From: an uncultured Deferribacteraceae bacterium
GTDB lineage: Bacteria; Chrysiogenota; Deferribacteres; CAMZNJ01
NCBI GenBank assembly: GCA_947313855.1
Contig: CAMZNS010000022.1
Coordinates: forward strand, 1 to 43,838
Direction: 5' to 3'
Length of the DNA: 43,838 nucleotides
The first letter of the stretch is position 1; the number at the start of each line of letters is the position of its first letter. The notes below the pieces were generated by a model. It made no database searches. It was not told the origin of the DNA and saw nothing but the letters and a program-made list of their open reading frames with translations. The position numbers and the translations under genes were made by a program. Below are positions 14,442-22,846 of the stretch, in pieces.

Positions 14442-16133
14442 TTATTTGTGCAAAATATATCTGAGGTATCCTCCCGAGAAGTTTTTGCATTTGAATCCGT
14501 TGTTCATCAGGATACGGCTAGCGATGTAGCCACGTAGCCCTACTCGGCAGTAGAGTAGGTATTCGGTATTTTTATCCAGATCGCCAAGTTTGCCACGTAG
14601 TTCGTCCACGGGGATATTGATGCTGTTGTGGATATGTCCGTCGTCATACTCACTAGGTGTGCGTGTGTCGATGATGACCTGATTTTTGTTTGGTGTGTTA
14701 ATATCGTTGTAGGAGCAGTGTACAACATCGCCACGCATTTCGTCTGAAGCGATTAGTCCGAGCATGTTGTTTGCATCCCGTGTGGAGCCGTATGGTGGTG
14801 CGTATGCTAGCTCCATCTCTTCCAGGTCGAAAACGCTCATGCCGGCTTTGATTGCCACTGCGATAACGTCGATACGTTTGTCCACACCATGTTTCCCCAC
14901 AGCTTGCATACCGAGGATGCGACCGTTGTCGGGGTTGTAGAGTAGTTTCATGGTGATGGATTCGCTGCCGGGGTAGTAGGATGCGTGGCTTGCGGGGTGT
15001 GCGTAAGCAGTTTTGTAAGGGATGCCTGCTTTGGTGGCAGTTTTTTCGTTAATGCCAACAACGGCTGCGGTGTAGTCGAGTACTTTGCAGACGGATGTGC
15101 CTATTGCACCGCCGAATTTGCTTTCGCGTCCGAATATTGTGTTGGCGGCGATGCGTCCTTGTTTTGCAGCGTTCCCTGCGAGTGGTAGTCGCACTTTGGT
15201 GTTGGAGACGATGTGATGGACTTCTACGGCATCACCCACGGCAAAAATATTCTTATCGGAAGTTCTCATCTGCTCATCCACAGCGATAGCTCCGGTATCG
15301 CCCAGTTTTAGTCCAGCTTTTTGTGCAAGATCTGTATTGGGCACAACTCCGATGGCGAGAACAACCATGTCTGTTGTTAGTGTTTCGCCGTTTGTTGTGG
15401 TTAGGGTTAGTGTTGCGTCGGGGTTTTTCGCAATTTTGGTGATACTTGTGCCGAGTTTGACGTCAATGCCGTTGTTTTGTAGTTCGTTGAGTAGCGGTGT
15501 GGACATCTCTTTGTCTAGGGGGGCGAACACCTGATTAGCGAGTTCGATGATAGTAACTTTTTTGTTACGTCTGTGCACCTCTTCGGCGATTTCGAGTCCG
15601 ATGAAGCCAGCACCGATAACAACCACAGATTTAGCGTCATTGTTGTCGGCAATTTTCTTAATTTTGTCCATATCGGGGAGTGTTTGCAGTGTGTAAACGC
15701 CGTCAGTGGCATGGGTTGAGATTTCGATGTCGTGTAGTTCCATTGGTGGTACAATGGATTTTCCGCCAACAGCCACAACAAGTTTGTCGTAGGTTTCGGT
15801 GTATTCGCGACGTTCACCGTTGGACGTATCCACAACTGTTACTGTTTTTGCATCTTTGTCGATGTTTAGGACTTCGCTGCTTAGTCGAACGTCGATATTG
15901 AATCGTTGTCGTAGTAGTGATGGTTGTACGACGAGTAGTGAGTCGCGATTTGGTATTGTTTTGCCAACGTGGTATGGAAGCCCGCAGTTTGCGAAAGCGA
16001 CGTACTCCCCTTTTTCGAACATGATGATTTCGGCTGTTTCGTCTAATCGGCGTAGTTTTGTTGCGACGGCACCGCCACCGGCAACGCCACCTACGACCAA
16101 TACTTTCAGTATTTTTTTCGAGTTTGAGGACAT
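14442..16133 (-). CDS. cdr: CoA-disulfide (persulfide) reductase with C-terminal rhodanese domain
   Basis: 563 aa. The N-terminus is a FAD/NAD(P)H pyridine nucleotide-disulfide oxidoreductase: VVGGVAGGGAVATKLRRL (FAD site), the single redox Cys in AFANCGLPYHVG (about Cys50), VVIGAGFIGLEIAEE (NADH site) and IFAVGDAVEV. A dimerisation domain follows, and from about residue 465 a rhodanese domain with LYCRVGLRG (Cys about 529). This architecture is known for CoA-disulfide/CoA-persulfide reductases that reduce CoA disulfide, polysulfide or persulfides with NAD(P)H in the cytosol, in redox or sulfur handling. The start ATG has CAGGAGACC. It has its own promoter overlapped by a palindrome of the type bound by persulfide-sensing ArsR-family repressors; no such regulator is in the window. 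Confidence 0.92.
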   Translation of the reverse strand: MSSNSKKILKVLVVGGVAGGGAVATKLRRLDETAEIIMFEKGEYVAFANCGLPYHVGKTIPNRDSLLVVQPSLLRQRFNIDVRLSSEVLNIDKDAKTVTVVDTSNGERREYTETYDKLVVAVGGKSIVPPMELHDIEISTHATDGVYTLQTLPDMDKIKKIADNNDAKSVVVIGAGFIGLEIAEEVHRRNKKVTIIELANQVFAPLDKEMSTPLLNELQNNGIDVKLGTSITKIAKNPDATLTLTTTNGETLTTDMVVLAIGVVPNTDLAQKAGLKLGDTGAIAVDEQMRTSDKNIFAVGDAVEVHHIVSNTKVRLPLAGNAAKQGRIAANTIFGRESKFGGAIGTSVCKVLDYTAAVVGINEKTATKAGIPYKTAYAHPASHASYYPGSESITMKLLYNPDNGRILGMQAVGKHGVDKRIDVIAVAIKAGMSVFDLEEMELAYAPPYGSTRDANNMLGLIASDEMRGDVVHCSYNDINTPNKNQVIIDTRTPSEYDDGHIHNSINIPVDELRGKLGDLDKNTEYLLYCRVGLRGYIASRILMNNGFKCKNFSGGYLRYILHK

Positions 16134-16205
16134 TATTTTGGTCTCCTGTATAATTTTGTAGTTTTGGTATTTTGTTACGTTACTGTTATCTTATCGGAAG
16201 TTTTG

Positions 16206-16255
16206 TGGTACTATATTCATCATTATGAATATACCACCATAGTTTGCTATGTCAA
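16206..16255 (-). promoter_or_regulatory. cdr promoter with large palindromic operator (ATTC-N8-GAAT)
   Basis: Minus-strand TTGACA (16250-16255, overlapping the mfd stop codon) and TATATT (16228-16233) are 16 bp apart. Over the -10 lies a dyad 16206-16239: TGGT, 2 nt, TATATTCAT, CATT, ATGAATATA, 2 nt, ACCA. Its core is ATTC-N8-GAAT, the spacing I recall for SqrR/BigR persulfide-responsive repressors, which suits the rhodanese-fused gene behind it. Regulator identity is inferred. Confidence 0.65.
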
Positions 16256-19200
16256 TCAACACTTTTGGTGTGATTGACATTTTTTTCGTCCTGTTCTTTT
16301 TGTGTGTGAATCAGGGCTTGGAGTTTGCTAAACAGGTTGTGTATCGTGTCAAAGTTGTGGTCGTACAGGATACTTATTTCATAGGTGCCGACAAAAGTGA
16401 ACGGTGCATCCATTTCGCTTAGTGCTTCCATGAGGTCGACTATGTTGTAAGACATTTTGTCGGAGAATTCGAGTTTCATGTGTTTTGCGGTGATTACTAT
16501 TTTTGTGACGAATAGTCGTGCTCCCCTTGCTTTGATGAGCATGATGTTTGCTAGGTTACGTACTTCGTCGCCGAATTCGCCGAAAGTGGATTCCATGCCG
16601 TAAAGTAGGTTGTTCATCTGTTCTGTGGAGTCGGCGTCTGCGAGTGCTCTGTAGTATTCAAACCGGACACGTGTGTCGTCGATGTAAGATGCTGGGATGT
16701 AGTATGGTATGCTTACGGCGGCAATATTCACAGTGGAGAAGTCTGTTGAGTGCCCTTTCATCTCTTCCAGTGCACTTTCCACCATGCGAATGAATAGTTC
16801 GTACCCTATTTTGACAGCCAATCCGCTCTGCTCTGCTCCGAGTAGGTTTCCTGCACCTCGTATTTCCAGGTCGTTCATGGCGATTTTGAATCCGCTTCCC
16901 AGTGCAGAGAGTTGTTGAATAGTGTGTATCCGTTTCCTCGCGATTTCGCTGAGAGCGGTGATATCTTTTATGAATAAGTAGGCGTGCCCTTTTTGGTAGC
17001 TTCGCCCTACTCGTCCTTTTAGTTGGTAGAGTTGTGCTAGTCCGTACATGTGTGCTTGGTTGACAATCATGGTGTTTGCGTTGGGCACATCTAGTCCGTT
17101 TTCGATTACGGTGGAAGCAACGAGGATTTGTATTTCGCCGGCGTAAAATCTGAGTAGTGTATTTTCCAGTTGTTTGATGGGCATTTGTCCGTGTGCCATG
17201 CCGATGACGGCTTCGGGGATCATGGTTTTGAGTTTGTAGACGATGCTTTCCATGCTTTGAACGTTGTTGTGTAGGTAGTACACCTGCCCGTTTCGCTGCA
17301 ACTCGAACTCAATTGCTTCACGCACCTGTGTGTTGCTTGAGATAATATGCACCCCAACCTCTTGACGCCTAGCTGGCGGTGTGTTGAGTGTTGATACGGG
17401 TCTCAGTCCTGAAAGTGATAACTGCAATGTTCTTGGTATGGGTGTGGCACTTAGCGTTAGGACATCGATATGTGTTTTCAGTTTGGTGATGCTCTCTTTG
17501 TGGCTTACGCCAAAGCGTTGTTCTTCGTCCACCACGAGTAGCCCTAAATCTTTGAAGACAACATCTTGTGAGAGGAGTCGGTGCGTACCGATGATAATGT
17601 CGATATCCCCCCTTTCCAACAGTTGAAGTATTGCTTTAAGTTCCTTAGGTGATTTAAGTCTGGATAGGTATTCGACGCGTACCGGGATATCTTTAAAGCG
17701 TTCCTTGAACTTAATAAAGTGTTGTCGAACAAGTACTGTTGTGGGTGCAATTAGTGCCACTTGTTTTGCTGATTCCACTGCTTTTGCTGTGGCACGAATG
17801 GCGATTTCGGTTTTGCCATACCCCACGTCTCCGCAAATAAGCCTGTCCATGGGTTTTGCGTTACTCATGTCGTTGTAGACGTCTTCTAGTGCTGTGAGTT
17901 GGTCGGGTGTTTCTTCGAATGGGAAGTCGGTTTCGACAATTTTGAGGAATTCCCCTTGATTGTTGAATGCATGTCCGGGTACTGTTTTACGGTCAACATA
18001 GAGTTTGAGCAGATCCATGGCGATTTTGCGTGCAACTTTGCGTGCAACTTTGCTGGCTTTGCTCCAAGCGGTACTGCGTAGGTTGCTGACGGATGGTGAG
18101 TCTGTGCCGATGTATTTTTGTACAAGGTCTATTTTTTGTATTGGAACGTAGACCATGTCGCCGGATTCGTATTCGAGTGCTAGGTAGTCCCCCTTGGATC
18201 CACCGATTTCACGGCTTACAATCCCTTTGTAGATGGCAATTCCGTAGTCGACGTGTACAACGTAGTCGCCGGTGTTGATGTCTGCAAGTGTGGTTCTGAA
18301 GGGTGAGTTTTCAACTTTGGCGTGGAATTTATTGTGTCCGAAAATCTCTTCGGGGGTAACAATAACTAATTTGAGAGTATTGAAGACTGCTCCGACCCCT
18401 ATTTTACGGGGATAAACACTGATGACATCGCCCTTTTGGGCATTATTTTGTGCGTCTTCGAGGTGTTCAATATTTTGCAGTTTTAGGTTATGGTCGTGCA
18501 TGAATTTGTCGAGAAATTCACGTTGCATCTGCGATTCTATGGTTAAAACAATCTTAAAGTTTTCCTTTAAGTATTTCTGTAACACAGCGTAGAAGCCGTC
18601 TACAGCTTTGTATTTGTTGGTTTTGTCGTAGGTAAATTCTTGTATGGATGAGTGACATTGTAGCTGTTCCCATTCCGAGTCCACGTTTTTTGCAAACTGA
18701 GTATTGGTGTGTGTTTCGATGTATTTTTCGATGGTGTGTCGTTGGGCGTAGTTTTGGGCAAAAACAGGGTCAATGCCCTTTTCAGCAATGGTTTCGTCCA
18801 TAGTGGAGTACATTTTTTCTAGAATACCTTTGTGCTCCATGGCGTCGAAAATATAAACATGGGCATTTTGCGGAATATAATCCATGAAGGTGGCGTATTC
18901 ATTGCTGTTGTGTACGAAAGGGTAGAGCCAGTAGAAGCCAGCAATTTTCCCAAATTCGGAGACACGATGTCCGATACTGCTTTTCAGTGCGTCGGGTGAT
19001 CCGCTCAGTATTTGGGCAAGGTCTGAGCCAGCAATGACAAGGTCTGTGGCGGGTAGAATAGTTACACTTGAAGTAGTGGTTGAGGTTTTTGCGTCGGTAT
19101 TATTTGTGCCATTGCTTGCTGATTTGCCTGCTGATTTGCCTGCTGATTTGCCTGCGTCTGTGTTAGCTGCTTTTACGAATATGCTAGCGGTGTCGTGTGG

Positions 19201-19869
19201 GTTGTAGAAGTCGATACGTTCTAGTTCGTTGTCGAAGAAGTCTAGTCTTGCGGGTGCGTCTTGTCCGCTTCCGTAAATGTAGACCAAGCCACCCCTTGTG
19301 GAGTACTGTCCGGGTTCGGTTACGTATTCCACGTTGATGTATCCGAGTAGTTCTAGTGCGTCGAGTAGTTGTATTCGTCCTATTTGCATCCCTATGAATA
19401 GTTGTAGTGTGGCGTTTTGGAAGTTTTTGGGTGGTGTAATGTGTTTGCATAGGGCAGCCATGGTTGTTATTACCACAGGTGCTGTACCGTCGTCTTTGTC
19501 GTCGGTATTTTGTGCGTGTATCATTGCGTGTAGGGCTTTTGTTCTTTCGGCTGTTATGTTTGGGTTGACGTATGCTTCTTCGAGGGGGGCTGTTCCGTAG
19601 TCGTAGAATCTGAAAGCCTTATTTGACAATGGTGGGGGGGGTGTATTGGTGTTAGTAGGGGGGTGCCCCCCTTCACTACTTTCGGAAATTTTTACCCCCC
19701 CCCGACCCCCCTTTTGGGGTTTGGCGAGGGTATAAATGTTGTGAATGATGTCCACCGCGTTGTTATCCTTTGCGATGAGGATAAGTGGTGTATTGCGAGT
19801 GCGTTTGGATGCTAGGTTTAGTGTTTTTGGGAGGTAGAAGTCGAGTATGTTATTCAAGGGCTTCCTCAT
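16252..19869 (-). CDS. mfd: Transcription-repair coupling factor Mfd
   Basis: 1205 aa (E. coli 1148). The N-terminal UvrB-like module includes YSTRGGLVYIYG and ARLDFFDNELERI; the RNA-polymerase-interacting region follows near GDYVVHVDYGIAIYKGI; the RecG-like translocase has Walker A CGDVGYGKTE, DEEQRFG and LSATPIPRTL; the C-terminal autoinhibitory domain ends the protein. Mfd removes RNA polymerase stalled at lesions and recruits UvrA. Oddities: a Gly/Pro-rich insertion in the first domain coded by runs of 8 G, 6 G, 6 C, 9 C and 6 C (plus strand), and a 12-bp GKSA repeat. No clear ribosome binding site; start 41 bp after the upstream unknown gene, so probably co-transcribed and coupled. Confidence 0.96.
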   Translation of the reverse strand: MRKPLNNILDFYLPKTLNLASKRTRNTPLILIAKDNNAVDIIHNIYTLAKPQKGGRGGVKISESSEGGHPPTNTNTPPPPLSNKAFRFYDYGTAPLEEAYVNPNITAERTKALHAMIHAQNTDDKDDGTAPVVITTMAALCKHITPPKNFQNATLQLFIGMQIGRIQLLDALELLGYINVEYVTEPGQYSTRGGLVYIYGSGQDAPARLDFFDNELERIDFYNPHDTASIFVKAANTDAGKSAGKSAGKSASNGTNNTDAKTSTTTSSVTILPATDLVIAGSDLAQILSGSPDALKSSIGHRVSEFGKIAGFYWLYPFVHNSNEYATFMDYIPQNAHVYIFDAMEHKGILEKMYSTMDETIAEKGIDPVFAQNYAQRHTIEKYIETHTNTQFAKNVDSEWEQLQCHSSIQEFTYDKTNKYKAVDGFYAVLQKYLKENFKIVLTIESQMQREFLDKFMHDHNLKLQNIEHLEDAQNNAQKGDVISVYPRKIGVGAVFNTLKLVIVTPEEIFGHNKFHAKVENSPFRTTLADINTGDYVVHVDYGIAIYKGIVSREIGGSKGDYLALEYESGDMVYVPIQKIDLVQKYIGTDSPSVSNLRSTAWSKASKVARKVARKIAMDLLKLYVDRKTVPGHAFNNQGEFLKIVETDFPFEETPDQLTALEDVYNDMSNAKPMDRLICGDVGYGKTEIAIRATAKAVESAKQVALIAPTTVLVRQHFIKFKERFKDIPVRVEYLSRLKSPKELKAILQLLERGDIDIIIGTHRLLSQDVVFKDLGLLVVDEEQRFGVSHKESITKLKTHIDVLTLSATPIPRTLQLSLSGLRPVSTLNTPPARRQEVGVHIISSNTQVREAIEFELQRNGQVYYLHNNVQSMESIVYKLKTMIPEAVIGMAHGQMPIKQLENTLLRFYAGEIQILVASTVIENGLDVPNANTMIVNQAHMYGLAQLYQLKGRVGRSYQKGHAYLFIKDITALSEIARKRIHTIQQLSALGSGFKIAMNDLEIRGAGNLLGAEQSGLAVKIGYELFIRMVESALEEMKGHSTDFSTVNIAAVSIPYYIPASYIDDTRVRFEYYRALADADSTEQMNNLLYGMESTFGEFGDEVRNLANIMLIKARGARLFVTKIVITAKHMKLEFSDKMSYNIVDLMEALSEMDAPFTFVGTYEISILYDHNFDTIHNLFSKLQALIHTQKEQDEKNVNHTKSVD
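19118..19155. repeat. 12-bp tandem repeat in mfd (AGKS units)
   Basis: About three copies of GCTGATTTGCCT, read as Gly-Lys-Ser-Ala on the minus strand, within the UvrB-like N-terminal part. Confidence 0.88.
19634..19711. repeat. Cluster of G/C homopolymers inside mfd
   Basis: Runs of 8 G (19634-19641), 6 G (19658-19663), 6 C (19666-19671), 9 C (19695-19703) and 6 C (19706-19711) lie in 78 bp. A single-base slip in any run would shift the mfd frame near residue 60. Confidence 0.9.
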
Positions 19870-19909
19870 AGGTTTTGGGTGTGTTGAAAGGTATTCGTCA
19901 CCCTTGCCT

Positions 19910-20746
19910 TTAGTCTTCTTCGTTGTTGTCGGTATTTAGCCAAGCCACTAAGTGGTCGTAGATTTTGGTTGAGAGTTCGTCATCGTTTTTGAGTTCGGTG
20001 ATATTTTTGAGTTCGTCGTCGTTAATGAGTAGGAATTCGGCAATAGTTTCGAGGTTATCGTAGAAGAGTGTTTCTTTGCCGTCAGTGATTTCTGAGATGA
20101 TTGTTGTGTCTTCGGCGATGTGCACAAATTTGATATAGGACATTGTGCATGTGTTTGCAAGTTCGATGACTTTGTCGAGTAGGTCTTCGGAGCAGTACAT
20201 GGCTGGGAATAGCACTGTATTTTGGTGGATAATGATGTCTTCGTTCTCTTCAGTGTTAGTGTTGGGGTTGGTGTCATCCATGATACAGCGGTATGAGTTG
20301 TGGTTGCTGTGAGCGATTAGTTTGGTGTCCACAAGGTTTTCCATAACGTCTTCGAGTTCTTGTTTGGAGTTGAATTCGAGTCCACCATGTAGTAGGCAGA
20401 CTTCCATGGCATTTTTGTTATTTGTGTTTAGTAGGTTGAGTGTGAAGGGGTCGTGTAGAGGGTCACCATCGATGAGATAAAGGGGGTTGAGTAGGTTTGT
20501 TGTTGCGTCTGGGTGGGGTATTGCGTGTCCTAGTGCGTCTTTGGGGTTTGGGAAATCGTCGTCAACGTTGAGTAGTGTTGTGAAGTCACTGTCGCCGCCG
20601 TGTATACTATTGAGGTAGTATGGCATAGGTGTGGTAGATTTTTCTAGGGGGTCGAATTCGTCATTATCTATGTATGTTGCAGAGCCTTCGTCGTCATGAT
20701 TGATTTCGTCGAAGCTGCCATATCTATCGTCGTAACTGTTATCCAT
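19910..20746 (-). CDS. Acidic protein of unknown function upstream of mfd
   Basis: 278 aa, rich in Asp, Glu and Asn throughout; no membrane segment, signal peptide or motif I recognise. The N-terminal 40 residues are Asp-rich and probably disordered; the rest looks like a folded alpha/beta protein with acidic surface (for example YCSEDLLDKVIELAN and YDNLETIAEFLL). It is the first gene in front of mfd, with GGGAAGG before the ATG and its own promoter. No function can be assigned from sequence. Real gene by length, start site and operon position. Confidence 0.75.
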   Translation of the reverse strand: MDNSYDDRYGSFDEINHDDEGSATYIDNDEFDPLEKSTTPMPYYLNSIHGGDSDFTTLLNVDDDFPNPKDALGHAIPHPDATTNLLNPLYLIDGDPLHDPFTLNLLNTNNKNAMEVCLLHGGLEFNSKQELEDVMENLVDTKLIAHSNHNSYRCIMDDTNPNTNTEENEDIIIHQNTVLFPAMYCSEDLLDKVIELANTCTMSYIKFVHIAEDTTIISEITDGKETLFYDNLETIAEFLLINDDELKNITELKNDDELSTKIYDHLVAWLNTDNNEED

Positions 20747-20817
20747 TAGTAATTACCTTCCCGCCTGTGGTATTACGGTACTCCCCTCGTTATATAATTT
20801 AAGTTTTGTTTGTTATG

Positions 20818-20843
20818 ATTGTTCGTTACAATTGTTCGTTACA
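20818..20843. repeat. Two 13-bp direct repeats in the leader of the mfd operon
   Basis: ATTGTTCGTTACA occurs twice head to tail in the presumed 5' untranslated leader (about 140 nt) of the unknown gene-mfd unit. Confidence 0.8.
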
Positions 20844-20894
20844 ATGTTGTAAAACTTATTGTTTATGGTTATTGTTCTATTTCTAGGACGGCTC

Positions 20895-20922
20895 ATTATA
20901 ACAGAAACATAGGATATTGAAA
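20895..20922 (-). promoter_or_regulatory. Promoter of the unknown gene-mfd unit
   Basis: Minus-strand TTTCAA (20917-20922) and a perfect TATAAT (20895-20900), 16 bp apart. Confidence 0.55.
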
Positions 20923-20990
20923 CAAAAAATTTATAGATATTTGAGAAAATCGTACTGAAAGTTATTTTGTGTGTGATTTTTGTGTGTGGT

Positions 20991-21380
20991 TTAGCCTTCG
21001 TTGTCGAGGAAGCTTTTGTCGCGATCGATAAAGATATTGCTGTACCCTTTGTAGGCTTGTTTGCGTTTGCGTGTGGAGTTTAGGTTCTCCACGAGTTCGC
21101 CGTGTAGTTTTTCCACGTGTGTCAATACTTTGTCGTGAGAGTTGGTGTATTGTTGTACCATGGTTCTGATTTTGGATCTGATTTGGCTGTTGTTGTGTGA
21201 GTTATTTGTTAGGGAGTCGAGTACGTCTTGAATTTGCAGGAAGTTGTTGTTGTAGTTGTTGAGTAGTTTGTCCATGAGTTGTTGGTCGGTACTGCTGAGA
21301 ATCTCTTCAGCAATACCGATCCCTTGGAGCAGTAGTATTTCGAGGTTAGCGATTATTGTGTTGTTTTGGTTATTGTTCAC
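20991..21380 (-). CDS. Small helical protein of unknown function
   Basis: 129 aa, Asn/Gln-rich and apparently all helical, with a basic segment RKRKQAYKGYS before an acidic end. It starts at a GTG (21380) preceded by AGTAGG, 24 bp after the pgi stop, so it is probably in the pgi operon. The size, helical character and basic KGY-type end loosely recall flagellar chaperones of the FlgN/FliT kind, but no motif is decisive and no flagellar gene is in the window. I leave the function open. Confidence 0.65.
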   Translation of the reverse strand: MNNNQNNTIIANLEILLLQGIGIAEEILSSTDQQLMDKLLNNYNNNFLQIQDVLDSLTNNSHNNSQIRSKIRTMVQQYTNSHDKVLTHVEKLHGELVENLNSTRKRKQAYKGYSNIFIDRDKSFLDNEG

Positions 21381-21403
21381 GATGCGAATACCTACTGTGT
21401 TGT

Positions 21404-22699
21404 TTAGTACCCCGGTTTGCCGAGTAGTTTGAAGACGTTTGTTTTGTAGATTTCGACACCGGGTTGGTTGAAGGGGTCGACACCGTTGAGGTATCCTGCC
21501 ATTGCGGTGGTTTTCATGAACATGTACATGAGGTACGCCAATGATTCTTCGTCGAGGTTGTCCATTTCCAGTGAGATGACGGGTACGTTCCCTTCAACAT
21601 GAGCGAGAGCGGTTGCGTGCATTACGGTTTGGTTGACTTCGTTGACGGTTTTGCCTACGAGGTAGTTGAGTCCGTCGATGTCGCCGTCGAGTGTTGGTAC
21701 GGGTATATCGGCAGTGGGTTTGCCTGTGTTGATGAATGTTTCGAACATGATATTTTTGCCATCTTGCACGTATTGTCCGAGTGAGTGTAGGTCGGTGGAG
21801 AATGTCATTGCGATGGGTAGTATCCCTTTGTTGTCTTTGCCTTCGCTTTCGGCGAATAGTTGTTTGCACCATTCTGTTAGGTAGTACAAGTTTGGTTCGC
21901 TGGAGACGTAGTTTTCCACGTCCCGCCCTTTTCTGTTCAGGATTAGTCGTAGTACAGCGTAGTGGTAGGCTTCGTTTTGTTCGATGTTGTGGTTGTTGAG
22001 GTGTTTGTGAGCTTTTGTTAGTCCTTGTGTTAGTTTGTGAATGTCTATTCCGGCGATAGCCATCGGTAGTAGTCCTACTGGTGTGAAGGCTGAGAATCTG
22101 CCGCCGATATCATCTGGTATGATGAATGTTTGGTACCCTTGTTTGTCTGCTAGTTTGCGTAGTGCACCTTGTTTTTCGTCTGTGATTGCGACAATTCGTT
22201 TTTTGACATCGTCTGGTGAGAATGATTTGTCCATGAAGTTTTTGAGGAATCGGAACGCGAGTGCTGGTTCGGTGGTTGTTCCTGATTTTGAGATGACGAT
22301 GATTGATACTCGTTTCCCTTCGAGGTAGTTTAGTAGTTCGACCATGTAGGTGGAGCTAATGTTTAGTCCTGCGTAGAGGATTTCTGGTGCGTTGTTGTCT
22401 TTTTGGAATAGTTGTGGTTTTAGGGTATCGATGACCGCCCTTGCCCCGAGGTACGATCCGCCGATGCCGACAACGACAACAATGTCGGAGTTGTTTCGCA
22501 TCTCTTGTGCAACATATTGAATGCGGTGTAGTGATTCTGTGTTTAGTGTGTTCGGGTAGTCCACCCAGCCGGTGAAGTCTGGTGCGTCTGTGGAGTGTAG
22601 CATCTGGTGTATTGATGTGACCTGTTCCTGCAGTGCTGTTACTTCATGTGTTGCCATAAAATTATGCAAAAAAGCGGTATTAACTCGAACTAAGCTCAT
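21404..22699 (-). CDS. pgi: Glucose-6-phosphate isomerase
   Basis: 431 aa, the short form of the family. Interconverts glucose 6-phosphate and fructose 6-phosphate in glycolysis/gluconeogenesis. SIS-fold motifs: VVGIGGSYLGARAVID, ISKSGTTTEPALAFRF (phosphate binding), the PGI signature GGRFSAFTPVGLLPMAIAG, and QPGVEIYKTNVF near the C-terminus. ATG 22699 follows AGGAGGAAC. Divergent from the solute-binding protein gene, with back-to-back promoters in a 147-bp gap. Confidence 0.97.
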   Translation of the reverse strand: MSLVRVNTAFLHNFMATHEVTALQEQVTSIHQMLHSTDAPDFTGWVDYPNTLNTESLHRIQYVAQEMRNNSDIVVVVGIGGSYLGARAVIDTLKPQLFQKDNNAPEILYAGLNISSTYMVELLNYLEGKRVSIIVISKSGTTTEPALAFRFLKNFMDKSFSPDDVKKRIVAITDEKQGALRKLADKQGYQTFIIPDDIGGRFSAFTPVGLLPMAIAGIDIHKLTQGLTKAHKHLNNHNIEQNEAYHYAVLRLILNRKGRDVENYVSSEPNLYYLTEWCKQLFAESEGKDNKGILPIAMTFSTDLHSLGQYVQDGKNIMFETFINTGKPTADIPVPTLDGDIDGLNYLVGKTVNEVNQTVMHATALAHVEGNVPVISLEMDNLDEESLAYLMYMFMKTTAMAGYLNGVDPFNQPGVEIYKTNVFKLLGKPGY

Positions 22700-22743
22700 G
22701 TTAAGTTCCTCCTAAAATATATGGGAAACCCCAAACTATTGCG

Positions 22744-22772
22744 ATTATACACTCTTTGAGGTTGGTTCGCAA
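22744..22772 (-). promoter_or_regulatory. pgi promoter
   Basis: Minus-strand TTGCGA (22767-22772) and TATAAT (22744-22749), 17 bp apart. Confidence 0.65.
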
Positions 22773-22785
22773 CATGGAATTAACC

Positions 22786-22814
22786 TTGACAAGCAAAACG
22801 TCGCAACGTAAAAT
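22786..22814 (+). promoter_or_regulatory. Promoter of the solute-binding protein gene
   Basis: TTGACA (22786-22791) and TAAAAT (22809-22814), 17 bp apart; the start should be near 22821. This puts the TTG at 22814 outside the transcript and ATG 22826 at its very tip, so the ATG at 22847 is the likely translation start. Confidence 0.7.
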
Positions 22815-22846
22815 TGATAATAAAGATGGAGAACGATTTGAGCTGT

